Assembly: GCF_033115175.1 (NCBI RefSeq)
Contig: NC_084834.1
Location: forward strand, 80,274,462-80,338,461
Reading direction: 5' to 3'
DNA length: 64,000 nt
Source of the DNA: Lepus europaeus
Taxonomy: Eukaryota > Chordata > Mammalia > Lagomorpha > Leporidae
The position numbers and the translations under genes were made by a program. This document shows, in pieces, positions 1 to 10,433 of the stretch (positions within the stretch are counted from its first letter, which is position 1; each line of letters begins with the position of its first letter). The notes beneath the pieces were generated by a model. That model searched no databases, was not told the DNA's origin, and was given only the letters and a program-made list of their open reading frames with translations.

Positions 1-870
1 AGTTTATCAGAACATAAATGGTAAAATTAGTCTTTCTGATTTTTTCCAACTAGAAATCCTTTTATAACTATAAAAAAGGATTCTGCGAATCAAAATTTGA
101 GGTTTTTTTTTTTTTATTAAATTTGCTTGTGGGCAAAAGCAAAGAAAGTGTTTATTACCCTTTGCCTTGAGCTCACCCAAAAGATATTGCACCTGTGATC
201 ATGCGAGAGTCTATCAGCATAAACTTCAAGTGATTATAATTATGGATTTGAGCATCACATGTCATGCATTTTTCTTTTCACTTCAACACATTATTGTTGA
301 ACTCCTGTACTGAGGTTAAAACCTGTGTCATGACTTTGAGAGATGCAAATGGATGTGTGACAGTATTTTCAAATGAGGATATTAAAAGGTTTTAGAGAAA
401 TAAAAAAAATGCACAAATGAGATAGTGTTAAATTGAGATATTTCATATTTAAAACTCAAAACAAATTGTACAAAGAATGTTAAAACCTCAGAAAAGAAAA
501 ATATTAATCCAAACCAGAGTGAATGATAAAAACTTCAAGAAGGAGTCATTTATAAATCACATGGTACACCTATAGCCTCAGAAATCAGGAAACGAGACCA
601 GCAGAAATGCCGATGCTTTCTGCAGAAATGATCTTGAAACACAAAGAGGCTAGTTTGGTATGAATAGTTTGGAGTGGTAAAGACAGAAAAAAGGGAATAC
701 ATTGGGTATTGTAAGGACATGATAGAACACAGTAGTTACTCAAGGCAAAAAAAAATCTTATTTCCATAGTCACTTTCATTACTTTTTATAGGTATTTTCA
801 AAATTCATACTAAATTAAAGAAATGGTCAAAATCTTAAAATCTGTCTTTAGATGAATATGTAACGATATA
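1..870. other. AT-rich stretch, no gene recognised
   Basis: Single-copy-looking AT-rich DNA. Only short open frames are present, all under 65 codons and without recognisable protein character. No SINE head, LINE motif, LTR end or tRNA box was seen. A short T run lies near 102-115. Confidence 0.5.
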
Positions 871-905
871 TGATATGATATGATATGATATGATATGATA
901 TGATG
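871..905. repeat. (TGATA)n microsatellite
   Basis: Seven units of a 5-base motif: six exact TGATA units, the last one TGATG. A pure short array like this is likely to vary in length between individuals. Confidence 0.95.
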
Positions 906-1247
906 TAATATAGAAGGTACATTAATATTCTAGTCTTTCCCTCTAACACTTAGAGCTCAAGAGTGGTGAAGAGAAATCCTCTTCTCACAAACCATTCAAG
1001 TTCTGTTAAAGAAGTCAGGTAGATGTATATGTGCCATTAATTGTGCACATATTCACTCAATGGTGAAGAATATGTATGCTTGCCTTCAAGGATTTCACAG
1101 TTGAACATGAGAGACAAACACATATATACATATTAAGATTTTACATATGTACTATTTATAGTAAATGAATTAGCTATGTGGGACAGTGTGGGGGTACCAC
1201 TCTTTCTGAGAGAGTTTATAAAATACTACAGTGGAAAAGTTATTCTT

Positions 1248-1580
1248 GGCCGGCGCCGCGGCTCAACACGCTAATCCTCTGCCTGCGGCGCCGGCACCCT
1301 GGGTTCTAGTCCCGGTCGGGGCGCCGGATTCTGTGACGGTTGCCCCTCTTCCAGGCCAGCTCTCTGCTGTGGCCCGGGAAGGCAGTGGAGGATGGCCCAA
1401 GTCCTTGGGCCCTGCACCCGCATGGGAGACCAGGAGAAGCACCTGGCTCCTGGCTTTGGATCAGCGTGGTGCGCCGGCTGCAGCAGCCATTGGAGGGTGA
1501 ACCAATGGCAAAGGAAGACCTTTCTCTCTGTCTCTCTCTCTCACTGTCCACTCTGCTTGTCAAAATTAAAAAAAAAAAAA
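1248..1580 (+). mobile_element. CSINE, GC-rich subtype (type B), full length
   Basis: The head is a tRNA-derived pol III promoter: an A-box-like region after ggccggcgccgcggctca and a B-box-like ggttctagtcc at about 1305. It carries the extra block around cggtcggggcgccgg that marks the subtype called type B here. The body has ctgctgtggcccgggaagg and cttgggccctgcaccc, the 3' end is CT-rich, and the tail is plain A. It is flanked by gttattctt (1239-1247) and gtaattctt (1582-1590), a 9-nt target duplication with one mismatch. Open frames on both strands inside it are by-products of high GC content. Confidence 0.95.
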
Positions 1581-1847
1581 GGTAATTCTTAATTAAAATT
1601 TAAACCAAATAATAAAATTTACAGGACACATTGAGACTAAAATGGTATTAAAGGCAAAGGAAACAATATGGATGAAAACACAACATTTAAGATCTTATTG
1701 GAACCACAGCTATTGGTATTATTGGAACTATGAACAAAAGCAGGAGTTAGTGCTGCAAAATAGTGAGGCAAAAGTAGAAGAGGGTTAAATGCCTCAGTCA
1801 TAGTGGTTGATTGGAAAATGAACAAGTGGAATTGAAACATTGTTTGC

Positions 1848-2130
1848 GGCAGGCATTTGGTATTGTAATTAAAACACCTTCCTGGGTTCAAGCACCAGCT
1901 CTGCTTCTGAGTCCAGGTTCTTGTTGATGTGCACCCTGAGACGCAGCATGCAATGGCTCAAGTATTTTAGCTGCTGTGCTACCTATGTGGAAGATCCAGA
2001 TTGAATTCTTGATATCACTTTGGCTTGGCCCAGACCCACTTGTGTCAGGTATTTTGGGAGTGAAACAGCAGGTACAAAGTATTTCTCCCTCTGTCTGCCT
2101 CTCTGCTTTTCAAATGAATAAAATGCATAA
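1848..2130 (+). mobile_element. Old diverged CSINE-like SINE
   Basis: The order of landmarks matches a lagomorph SINE: ggcaggcatttgg head, a B-box-like gggttcaagc, a degraded cttggcccagaccc block, then gtctgcctctctgcttttcaaatgaata with an A-rich tail. Divergence is much higher than in the other copies, so this is an early family member. Confidence 0.72.
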
Positions 2131-4790
2131 ATAACCAAATACTGTTTTTAAAAACCCACAAATATTGCTTTCCTATCAGTCTGTATCACATAGTCATGTT
2201 AGTTTGATATCACTCCTCCCTTGTATAAAAAGGATCAGGGTAATTATTACCTTAAAAATTATGAGAATCAAATGAAATAAAATACTCAAACTAGTTTACA
2301 AAACATTATTAAAATTATACATTTCTTTATCATTATAATGAGATCGTGATCCTTCCTAGATTACATACAATGACTATGAATTAGAACATGTTGTTTGTTC
2401 TTTTTTTCCACTGTGCCACATATTTTGTTGTGGAGGTGGGTTCAATGGCTGGGCACCACTTGCTTAGATGCTTCTGGCTCTTGCAAACTCAACCACTTTC
2501 CTGAGGTGCTGCTTAGACACTGGGGAAATTTGGCTCAATATGTGCTAACTAGCTGATGTAATTGACCTTCTGTCTCCCACTGCATAATTGCAGTCCTTGT
2601 ATCAGGAGTTGCTAAAGTAAGATCCACAAAGAAGTGCAGAGACCAACCCTTTACTCTTATTTTCCTGTTAAATTCACTGCAAATTGTTGTGGCTGATAAT
2701 TTAAAACCAGTGGAGAATGAGCCTCTTATGTGTGTAAAAGACATGAAAAGCAAATCTCTAGAATTGTCAATGTTTATTCAAATCAGCAGATTTTAAAGGA
2801 CTTGTTTCATGATAAGTAAAGGGAAAAGTTTAAAAGCTTAGCCGTGACAATTATAGGGAACATGTTTTCTGTCCTGCCCTATAGAAAAGCATGCATCTTA
2901 TCCTCAATGGCTGCCAGCCGGCTTGTCAGACCAATTACTTTAAAACAATTGTTTCATTTGGAATAGATGCCACAGTCCAAGTGATTGTCCCTTGTCAGTG
3001 ACACATTCAATTAAAACAGCTCTGAATAGGAGTTCTGGAGAGCCGACTGTGCCTTGTCCAATCTTATCAGTCAACAAAGAACAACCTCAGAGACTTCAGC
3101 GCTGACTGGTTCCACTGTCAGGTGCTTTGAACAGGTTGCCCCTTCCCAGGGTTCCTCCAAGTCTTTCCTCCTGGTGCCTTTTACAGCCAATGACAGGCGC
3201 CATCCCAGCAGTGTCTGGGTCCGCAATGCCAAGAAAACTTATGGCAGTAAATAAGATGGCAGCTGTGACAGCCCTGACAGCTGGCTGGAGCTCAGGGTGG
3301 CAGGCTGACCCGGACTATGAGCAGTTGGAGTAGCAGTGAGCTATGACCAGCATAACTGGTTGGCAGATGTCAATTTCCACACTACTAGATACAACATGGG
3401 GTGACGGACACACTCGCATCGTCATATAGGCAAGCAGAACTTTAAACAAACTCTGGATGCCTCACAGGTTCCATACCTTGCTTTGTGTTCAGGAAAATTT
3501 AAACATTTTCATTAAAAGCCCTTTGAGTACTTGCACAATTGGAGAAGAATCTTCTGAATTAGCAAGAGCAGAGAATTGACTCTTCCAAATTAAAAGGAGG
3601 ACTCAATGAGAGTAACACTGATGTCACAAACAGGTTTCATGAGCCAGCCACCATTTACAGAAAGCTACTGTGATTTCACATTTATGAGTATGTATCTCAG
3701 AATTCCTTTGTTTAGAGATTGCATGTGTCTGTATCTTTTGAATATTCTCCTGTCCTAGGCAAACTCTTCAAACTTCTGCCTCTTAACAGTCTTTCCTGTT
3801 TTCTGAAGGAGAACTGATAAGAGAACCACTTATCAAAGATACAGGTGTTTCAAAATATACATTATCAAAACTGGGAAAATAGAAAGAAGCTGTCATATTA
3901 AATAATATGTACCATTGTAAGTCATATATGTCATCAGTGGGGAGAAATGGATTTCCGTGGGCTCATCAAGTCTGTTCCGAACACAGTCTGTTGCTATGTT
4001 GTTCTAGGGTCAACCAAGGTGAACAAGCAGGCTCCAGTTCTGAAAACTTGTTTTACACTGAGAGATGGCACAGTAGAGCTGGCAGCTGTTAGTGACAGAG
4101 CTGAATCTGTAGCCACAGAAAGAAGTCAGCAAAATGATACTGGACAAACTGATGACGCTGCTCTTACACCTTATTCTGTAAGAGATTTGAGGTCAGTTCA
4201 CTTAAAACCAATTCTCCTAACGTCCAATCCTCCGAAACCCCCATTAGCCTAATAATGGCAATCCTTATAAAAATCTGTCAGAGATGCAGCATTCCATATA
4301 TAACAAAATGTCACGCTCAGCAGTTTTGAGATATGATGATTGACTCCTTTAAAAGTGTATTTTATGGCACTTTAAACATTTCACATTAATTGAATGAAAT
4401 GCCTTGGAAACCCTCAAAAACAGGCAACATAGTCATTATGCAACTTTACAAAAATGCCTCTGAGCCACAACTCTTTTAGCACAGATGAAAAGTTCTATAT
4501 TTGATAAATGAACATTTTAGATGAATGTGTAATTAGGCAAATTGATCATTATGCCAATTGATTTTAAGTAAATGAGCTTTAGGCAATTTGACATTCTCTC
4601 CCTAAAGGTGTCTCCCTACTTTGAAATTCTAGGATTCCTGACATGCACAAAATGTTATTGCCCAGGACAGGGTTTGCTAAGAAGACTAACAGCTTTTGCA
4701 TGAGGCCAATATTTTTTTCATATAAAATAATGATGAAAAATGATAGCAAAAGTAATTTAGCGGGTCAGATAGCATATCTTTGTACTTTAC
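2131..4790. other. Mostly single-copy DNA; no gene supported
   Basis: No recent repeat is visible. About 2225-2330 weakly resembles the 3' half of a MIR (gagaatcaaatgaaataaaa pattern). About 3030-3470 is richer in GC than its surroundings and holds two overlapping open frames of 66 and 68 codons. About 3947-4252 has an open frame of 101 codons. None shows a known domain, splice structure or Kozak context, so no gene is called. The segment 4255-4690 is dense in TAAT-type motifs (see findings). Confidence 0.45.
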
Positions 4791-5010
4791 ACCTATTTAT
4801 TCAATAAACACTTATTTAATATCTACTACATGCCAGCCACTGTTTTGAATTAACTCATGTAACCCTCATACTGACCCCGTGGGGCATCCCCAAATATGAC
4901 TTGGGGTAGAGCTGGGAACTGGAGCAAAGAGAAGTTAAGTAATTGCCTAATTAAGTGGTAGAGGTGGATTTTGAACCCAGGCAGCTTGGGTCAATGCTTT
5001 ACTGCCTCAG
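4791..5010 (-). mobile_element. MIR SINE
   Basis: Reads as the reverse complement of MIR in the right order: ttcaataaacacttattt, ctacatgccagccactgtt, ttaactcatgtaaccctcat, gagaagttaagtaattgcc, aagtggtagaggtgg, gaacccaggcagc. Nearly full length and well preserved for so old a family. Confidence 0.88.
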
Positions 5011-8000
5011 CAGATAGGCTCTGCTGATAAGTCATTAACTATGCACCTCGAGGTGATTTTTCAAGCTGGTCAAAACACAAAGGCAAATTGTAAGGATGTA
5101 GATGATACCCCTCTATGATTAAAAAGAGAATGTAAGTGCTATCCTTTCTCAGTGGTAGTCTTACTAGAAGATCAGAAATCACTGCTTGAGAATGACTCAC
5201 ACTTTCCTATTAATAATCTCCAGATGCTAAAGTGAGATAAAAGAGATTATCTATTAAGAAGAGAAAGCAATGAGCAAGAGATTAAAATGAATCCTATTAA
5301 AACAGCAATGGTATTACATGAAAATGTTCAGATTCCTTCTCTTATCTTTGTAGTTTATGGAGGGCAAAACTGATTCCTCAACCCTTGCCTTAATTCTTCC
5401 ATAATATATTGAAGATGAATGCTTGAAGGATATTACTCAAAGAAGGACTTCTTTGCTGGCACTGTGAGTAAGCCATCATCAGCAGGAGATAGTAACAGGG
5501 GAAAATCTGTATGTCTTTCATGCTGTTGAACACATGAGTGACCAGAACTGTCAGAAATCTGCTACCTTGAGGCGGTATCCAGATTTTGAAGCTGAACAGC
5601 AGACACAGTTCTGGGCACTGGAAACTATTTAGCTTTAATACAGTATTTTTGGTGTCCTTAGTTATTAGATGACATTAATAAATCTTAATACACATTTCTC
5701 ATGTAACTTTGTTAGTAAATGAAAACAATCAAGAATATATTTTTAATTGGAATGCTGGGAAACAATAAAAAGTGAAGAGAAAAAATAAAGAAATCCTCAT
5801 ATTTGAATTACTTAAATTTAGTGTGGATCAATGATTTTAAGCTTAATTTTCAAGATGAAGAAAGACAAGAAGGATGCCTTGGTATGGTTAAAGAAAAAAT
5901 TTGTAAAGGTAAAACTAACTTGCAGTGTATCTGACCCACTGGGTACAGTCTTTCCACAGAGGTACAGTGTCTTCCTGAGCTCAGCTGGCGATCAGTTTTT
6001 GCCCTGAAGCATGATTATAACGTTAACAGTGAAAGGCCCTAATGAAATGAGTTTGGTGGTTTCAGCCTATACATTTTTATATGCACTGGTGCATGCCTTG
6101 GAACATATCTTGATGGACTGTCTGTAGAATAGCACAGCATGTATCTGAGATTACAGTGTGACCCATAGTCTCCTCACCATAACTCCTATTTTTCCCATAT
6201 GATGAACCTCTAAAAATTCAGCCCAGAAGGGGGAAATGACTTCCTAATGACAGTCTGTGCATTATTGATGGGGCAACAGGATAGCAAGAGATAACCCTAG
6301 GTGTCTTGTTTGCCAGTTGATTAATCAGGGTGAATGCATTCCCTGGGGAAAACATGCCTCTCAGACAGCCAGTTATCCATTCAGTCTCTCACTAATAATA
6401 ATGTTGCAAAATTTGAGGTGCCCCTCCACTTCTGTTCCTCAAAACCTTGGTGGAATCTGATTTTTCAAAGTGAGGCTGTGAATTAAGACATAAAATTAAA
6501 ATTGTGATGCATACATATTGATTGGATCAATGGAGTCTATTAAGAACCCAGGTTGGGGTAAATAACAGAATTCTAATATGTGTATTTCATAGTGATATGA
6601 CATCTCTTGAGTGATCTGAGCTTTACTGCAAGAAATCTTTATATGTCTTGAAGGGCTAGGAGGTTGCTATGCCTACTAGACTGGACTTAAATAAAATATT
6701 TAGAAGAGAAGTAATCCCTTGGGACCATTATAGATTAGAGCCTTAGTATTTGAGGGATTATCTAGTAGAGTTCTAATGTAACAATGTCACTCTTTCTTGA
6801 AAACAGGTGATATCAATTTGTAGCTGCCCAGTCTTCGATATCAATTTTGGACTCAGTCTGGCAACGTCAGCAGCTTATTTTCTGTCCTGGAGGAAAAGAC
6901 ATTACCATCTCTTGAGTCCACTGCTTCATGACATAAACCAGTTCAGAATGCCCTGCTATTCTGTTACATGGAACTTGAATGTTGGGCAAAATTCTGAGGC
7001 AAAAGTTTTTCACAACTGAAAACTGTATATGTCTCACTTCTTTGAACATGGGTGTCAGGCTGATAAATAGCTTGCATTCTTTATATTTAACTTCTCTGAA
7101 TGGAATTCAAGAATTCTTTTCCTCTGGGACCGTTTGTAATTTATGAACCATTTTTCTTTTCTCTATTCTTCAGAGAATAATCCACTTGTACAGAGAAGTC
7201 TCCAAGGTATTTGTAATTTCAAGAAGTGTAGTAGTTCTGAGGAAATATGGAACAGGGGCATATATGTTAAGGTATGTAGACCAGTCACAATACCGCTTTT
7301 TCTCCTGCCTGAGCATTGCTATTTTGGTATCTTACCAAAAACTCATATTTTGAAATTATTCAGATGTTAGGAATGTCTTTGCAAATTTCCACTAATTATT
7401 ATGTATTGGTGGTGATATCTGCACACAACATTCCTGTTTTCTTATTACTATTAACATAATTAAGGAATGTTGGGTTAAAAACTTCAGTCCTCTGTAACTT
7501 CAATGTTTCTCCTCCTGGCTAATACAAGAACTCAGAAGAGACTGAAATGAAAAAAAAAAAAAAAAAGAAAAGGGAGATGAATTATTTAGCATGAAAAAGA
7601 GAAGGCTAAGTGGGTTTGAGGATCATGAAGGAAATTTAATAATAGTCTTTGTGTATAGAACAGATAGAGTACAAAGATTGATAGGTATTCTCTACATTTA
7701 TTGAGATCATAATAAAAGGAAATAAAATAGGAAAGACCTGGAGTAGCAATGAGGGGACATTTCCTGGTGTTGAAGTTTGTAGGTTATGAATGTTTTCAGT
7801 TCGTCATTCAATATTTATGAAGTTTCTATTATAGGAGGTCAGAGTTGCTCAAGATGGAAAGGTTTACTGGCTAGTAGTGAGAGCTTTCTAGAATATATTT
7901 ATATTTTGTCTGAAATTATTAAGGTAGATGAACAGTTCATGGCCTTTCTGATTTTTGTGATTCCTTCAAAGATACACAGTAGAAAAATAAGATACTAATT

Positions 8001-8140
8001 CAATGGTTCTCATTAACGTATATGAGATTTCTCAGAACTCATCTAGAAGCACAGAAAGAAGACTAGATTGTACTACAATTATCAGCAATGACACAATGTG
8101 TGCGTAACAGACAAGACAGTCTATGATGGTGAAACCACGC
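5011..8140. other. Single-copy AT-rich DNA, no gene recognised
   Basis: No SINE, LINE or LTR was recognised across 3.1 kb, the longest repeat-free stretch of this part of the window. A pure A run lies at about 7549-7566. Open frames (70, 75 and 70 codons at 6807-7019, 7143-7370 and 7786-7998) look like chance. The segment 5930-6440 is somewhat less AT-rich and shows no repeat character. Confidence 0.5.
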
Positions 8141-8208
8141 GGGGCTGGTGCTGTGGCTCAGTGGGTTAACACCCTGGCATGAAGTGCCGGCATCCCATAT
8201 GGATCCCT

Positions 8209-8223
8209 CCCCCCCCCCCCCCC
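8209..8223. repeat. Poly-C run inside a SINE head
   Basis: Fifteen consecutive C between two copies of atatgg. Related copies read straight through catatgggcgc, so the C run and about ten flanking bases are an insertion specific to this copy. Length may be affected by sequencing. Confidence 0.85.
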
Positions 8224-8463
8224 AATATGGGCGCTGGTTCGAGACCCGGCTGCTCCACTTCCTATCCAGATTTCTGCTATGGCCTGAGAAAGCAGTAGAA
8301 GAAGGCCCAAGTCCTTGGGCCCCTGCTCCTGCATGGGAGACCCGGAAGAAACACTTGGTTCCTGGCTTCAGATTGGTGCAACAGCTCTGGGCTGTTGCGG
8401 CCAATTGAGGAGTGAACCATCGGATAGAAGACCTCTCTACCTCTCCTTTCTCTATGTAATTCT

Positions 8464-8466
<3 letters not shown>

Positions 8467-8494
<28 letters not shown>

Positions 8495-8808
8495 CAGGCA
8501 GAGTGGACAGTGAGAGAGAGAGAGACAGAGAGAAAGGTCTTCCTTTGCCATTGGTTCACCCTCCAATGGCCGCCGTGGCCAGCGAACCGCGCTCATCCGA
8601 ATGCAGGAGCCAGGTGCTTATCCTGGTCTCCCATGGGGTGCAGAGCCCAAGCACTTGGGCCATCCTGCACTGCACTCCCTGGCCATAGCAGAGAGCTGGC
8701 CTGGAAGAGGGGCAGCTGGGATAGAATCCGGCACCCCAACCGGGACTAGAACCTGGTGTGCCGGCGCCACTAGGTGGAGGATTAGCCTGTTGAGCCACAG
8801 CGCCGGCC
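8467..8808 (-). mobile_element. CSINE type B inserted into the type A SINE
   Basis: Minus-strand full-length copy. A poly-T of about 27 is followed by acaggcagagtggacag, the GA-rich block, ccattggttcaccctccaatg, cccaagcacttgggcc, and ends gagccacagcgccggcc. Flanked by the perfect 14-nt duplication tatgtaattctttc at 8453-8466 and 8809-8822, which is itself part of the host SINE's 3' end. Insertion after the host element is therefore certain. Confidence 0.97.
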
Positions 8809-8853
8809 TATGTAATTCTTTCAAATAAATAAATAAATCTTAAAAAAAAAAAA

Positions 8854-9700
8854 GAAATTCCACACATATTACAAGGATATGGAAGTACAAGATCACAGAC
8901 TGCACTGCAATTTTTGAGAAATTAGATAGCCTTTTTCAGAGTAGGGGATTGTTGGTATGAAAAAAAGGCTAAAGAAAAGAGTATTTTTGATTTTGTATTG
9001 GTGTGTAAATTCAAATGTTTTTGTTTGAGAATTTCTTGGGTGCTGCAAAGGAGTTGTTCTTGATGATTACGGTCAGAACATTCTCATTAATAAATTGTAT
9101 AGCTATACATTCACATTGATTTATTGGCTTTGCAGTTCTACATTGTAACTTTGAAGAATTCCTTCACCCACCCTGTTTGGGAAACCTGACTGTCCTAGGC
9201 AGTTCTGTGCCATTTAGCTACTCTCTTTTATTTCCTGTCACTCATGAAGCAGCAGTGGGACTGGGGTACAGAAGAGGTGCCAATGAGTGAGCTGATCCTA
9301 AAAGAATGGGAGAGGGGCTGAGGATGCGTATCCCCTGGCGCACTTTTTCTGTTGTGCATGGCCAGCCCTTGCCTTTTGGATGAATTTGCTGGCTGTATTT
9401 GGGGATGGAGGAGGATTTAACTCAGAAAGCTCCACACACAGGACCATCTACCTCCTGGGTTACTTTGGTGAATGACATAGGTGATTTACCTTTCATTCCC
9501 AGCCATTGCCCTGCTGATAGTGAGCTTTGACCAACATTTGTGGACCTTCAGTTCTATAGTTTCTGAGTCAGGACTTTAATGTTGGGATTACTTCAAATGC
9601 ATTATTATCACTGCTGAGATCCAGACTTGTCATCCAGAACAGGCTATTTTCAGTTTAGGCAGAATACTGACTCTGTTTTTGTATGGATAGATGTTTTTAA
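8854..9700. other. No gene or repeat recognised
   Basis: Mixed-composition DNA. The part at 9180-9500 is less AT-rich than its surroundings but holds no long open frame and no repeat landmark. Confidence 0.45.
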
Positions 9701-9726
9701 ACTTTTTAAAAGATTTATTTATTTAT

Positions 9727-10039
9727 GGGGCCAGCACTGTGGCGCAGTGGGTTAATGCCCTGGCCTGCAGTGCCAGCATCCCATCTGGGCACCAGTTTGA
9801 GACCCAGATGCTCCATTTCCAATCCAGCTCTCTGCTGTGGCCTGGGAAAGCAGTAGAAGATGGCCCAAGTACTTGGGCCCCTGCACTATTGTGGGAGACC
9901 CAGCAGAAACTCCTGGCTCCTGGCTTCCTTTCGGTGCAGTTCCTGCCATTGCAGCCATCTGGGGAGTGAACCATCGGGTGGAAGACATCTCTGTCTCTCT
10001 CTCTGTAACTCTGACTTTCAAATAAATAAATAAATAAAT
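9727..10039 (+). mobile_element. CSINE type A, full length
   Basis: Starts ggggccagcactgtggcgca, with cagtgggttaatgccctgg, a degraded B box (agtttgagacc), cccaagtacttgggcccctg, gtgaaccatcgggtgg, the CT block, and tail ctttcaaataaataaataaa. The sequence just upstream (9709-9726, aaaagatttatttattt) is the same as the start of the next, inverted SINE at about 10075-10093, so this copy may have inserted in the tail of that one. Confidence 0.93.
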
Positions 10040-10074
10040 ATGTTTTTTAAAAAATAAAAATAAGTCTTTTAAAA

Positions 10075-10133
10075 AAAGATTTATTTATTTATTTGGGGGT
10101 GGGGGGAGAGAGGGAGAGGGAGAGGGAGAGGGA

Positions 10134-10172
<39 letters not shown>

Positions 10173-10433
10173 CTTCCAGCCACTGGCCGCTGGTTCACTC
10201 CCTAAATGGCTGCAATGGCTAGGGCTGGGCCAGGCTGAAGCTGGGAGCTAAGAGTTTCTTCTGGGTCTCCCATATGGGTGTAGGGCCCCAGGGATATGGG
10301 TTATCTTCCATTGCTTTCCCAAGATCATTAGCAGGGAGCTGGGCTGGAAGTTAGCAGCTGAGACTGGAACTGGCCCTCATATGGGATGGCACTGCAAGCT
10401 ACAGCTTAACCTACTGTGCCACAGTGCTCTGCC
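10075..10433 (-). mobile_element. CSINE, older copy, with expanded GA tract
   Basis: Reverse-oriented: aaagatttatttatttattt, a long purine tract (gggaga units then pure GA, about 10096-10167), cactggccgctggttcactcc, gtagggccccagggatatggg, tatgggatggcactgcaagc, and ends gtgccacagtgctctgcccc-like at 10433. More substitutions than its plus-strand neighbour. The two SINEs converge tail to tail. Confidence 0.88.

Larger units (their letters stand above)
8141..8853 (+). mobile_element. CSINE, (AAATA)n-tailed subtype (type A), split by another SINE
   Basis: Starts ggggctggtgctgtggctca, has the B box ggttcgagacc at about 8236, the block cccaagtccttgggcccctg and the end gtgaaccatcggatag. It is interrupted at 8467-8808 by a reverse-oriented SINE and resumes with ttctttcaaataaataaata and an A tail to 8853. 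A run of 15 C with flanking bases is inserted in the head (8201-8229), duplicating the atatgg motif on both sides. Confidence 0.95.

Noticed and set aside
871..905. Short regular repeats that could suggest a CRISPR-like array
   Set aside because: Pure 5-base microsatellite without spacers, in animal DNA.
1231..1585. Several open frames of 66-89 codons on both strands
   Set aside because: They are entirely inside a GC-rich SINE and recur in every related copy (8503-8828, 37773-38206, 47247-47695, 58587-58982). They are not genes.
3947..4252. 101-codon open frame in single-copy DNA
   Set aside because: No known domain, no splice signals in a convincing place and no codon-use contrast visible. 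Kept only as a remark.
8148..8749. Open frames of 86 and 144 codons
   Set aside because: The longer one crosses from one SINE into the inverted SINE nested in it, including the poly-T run.
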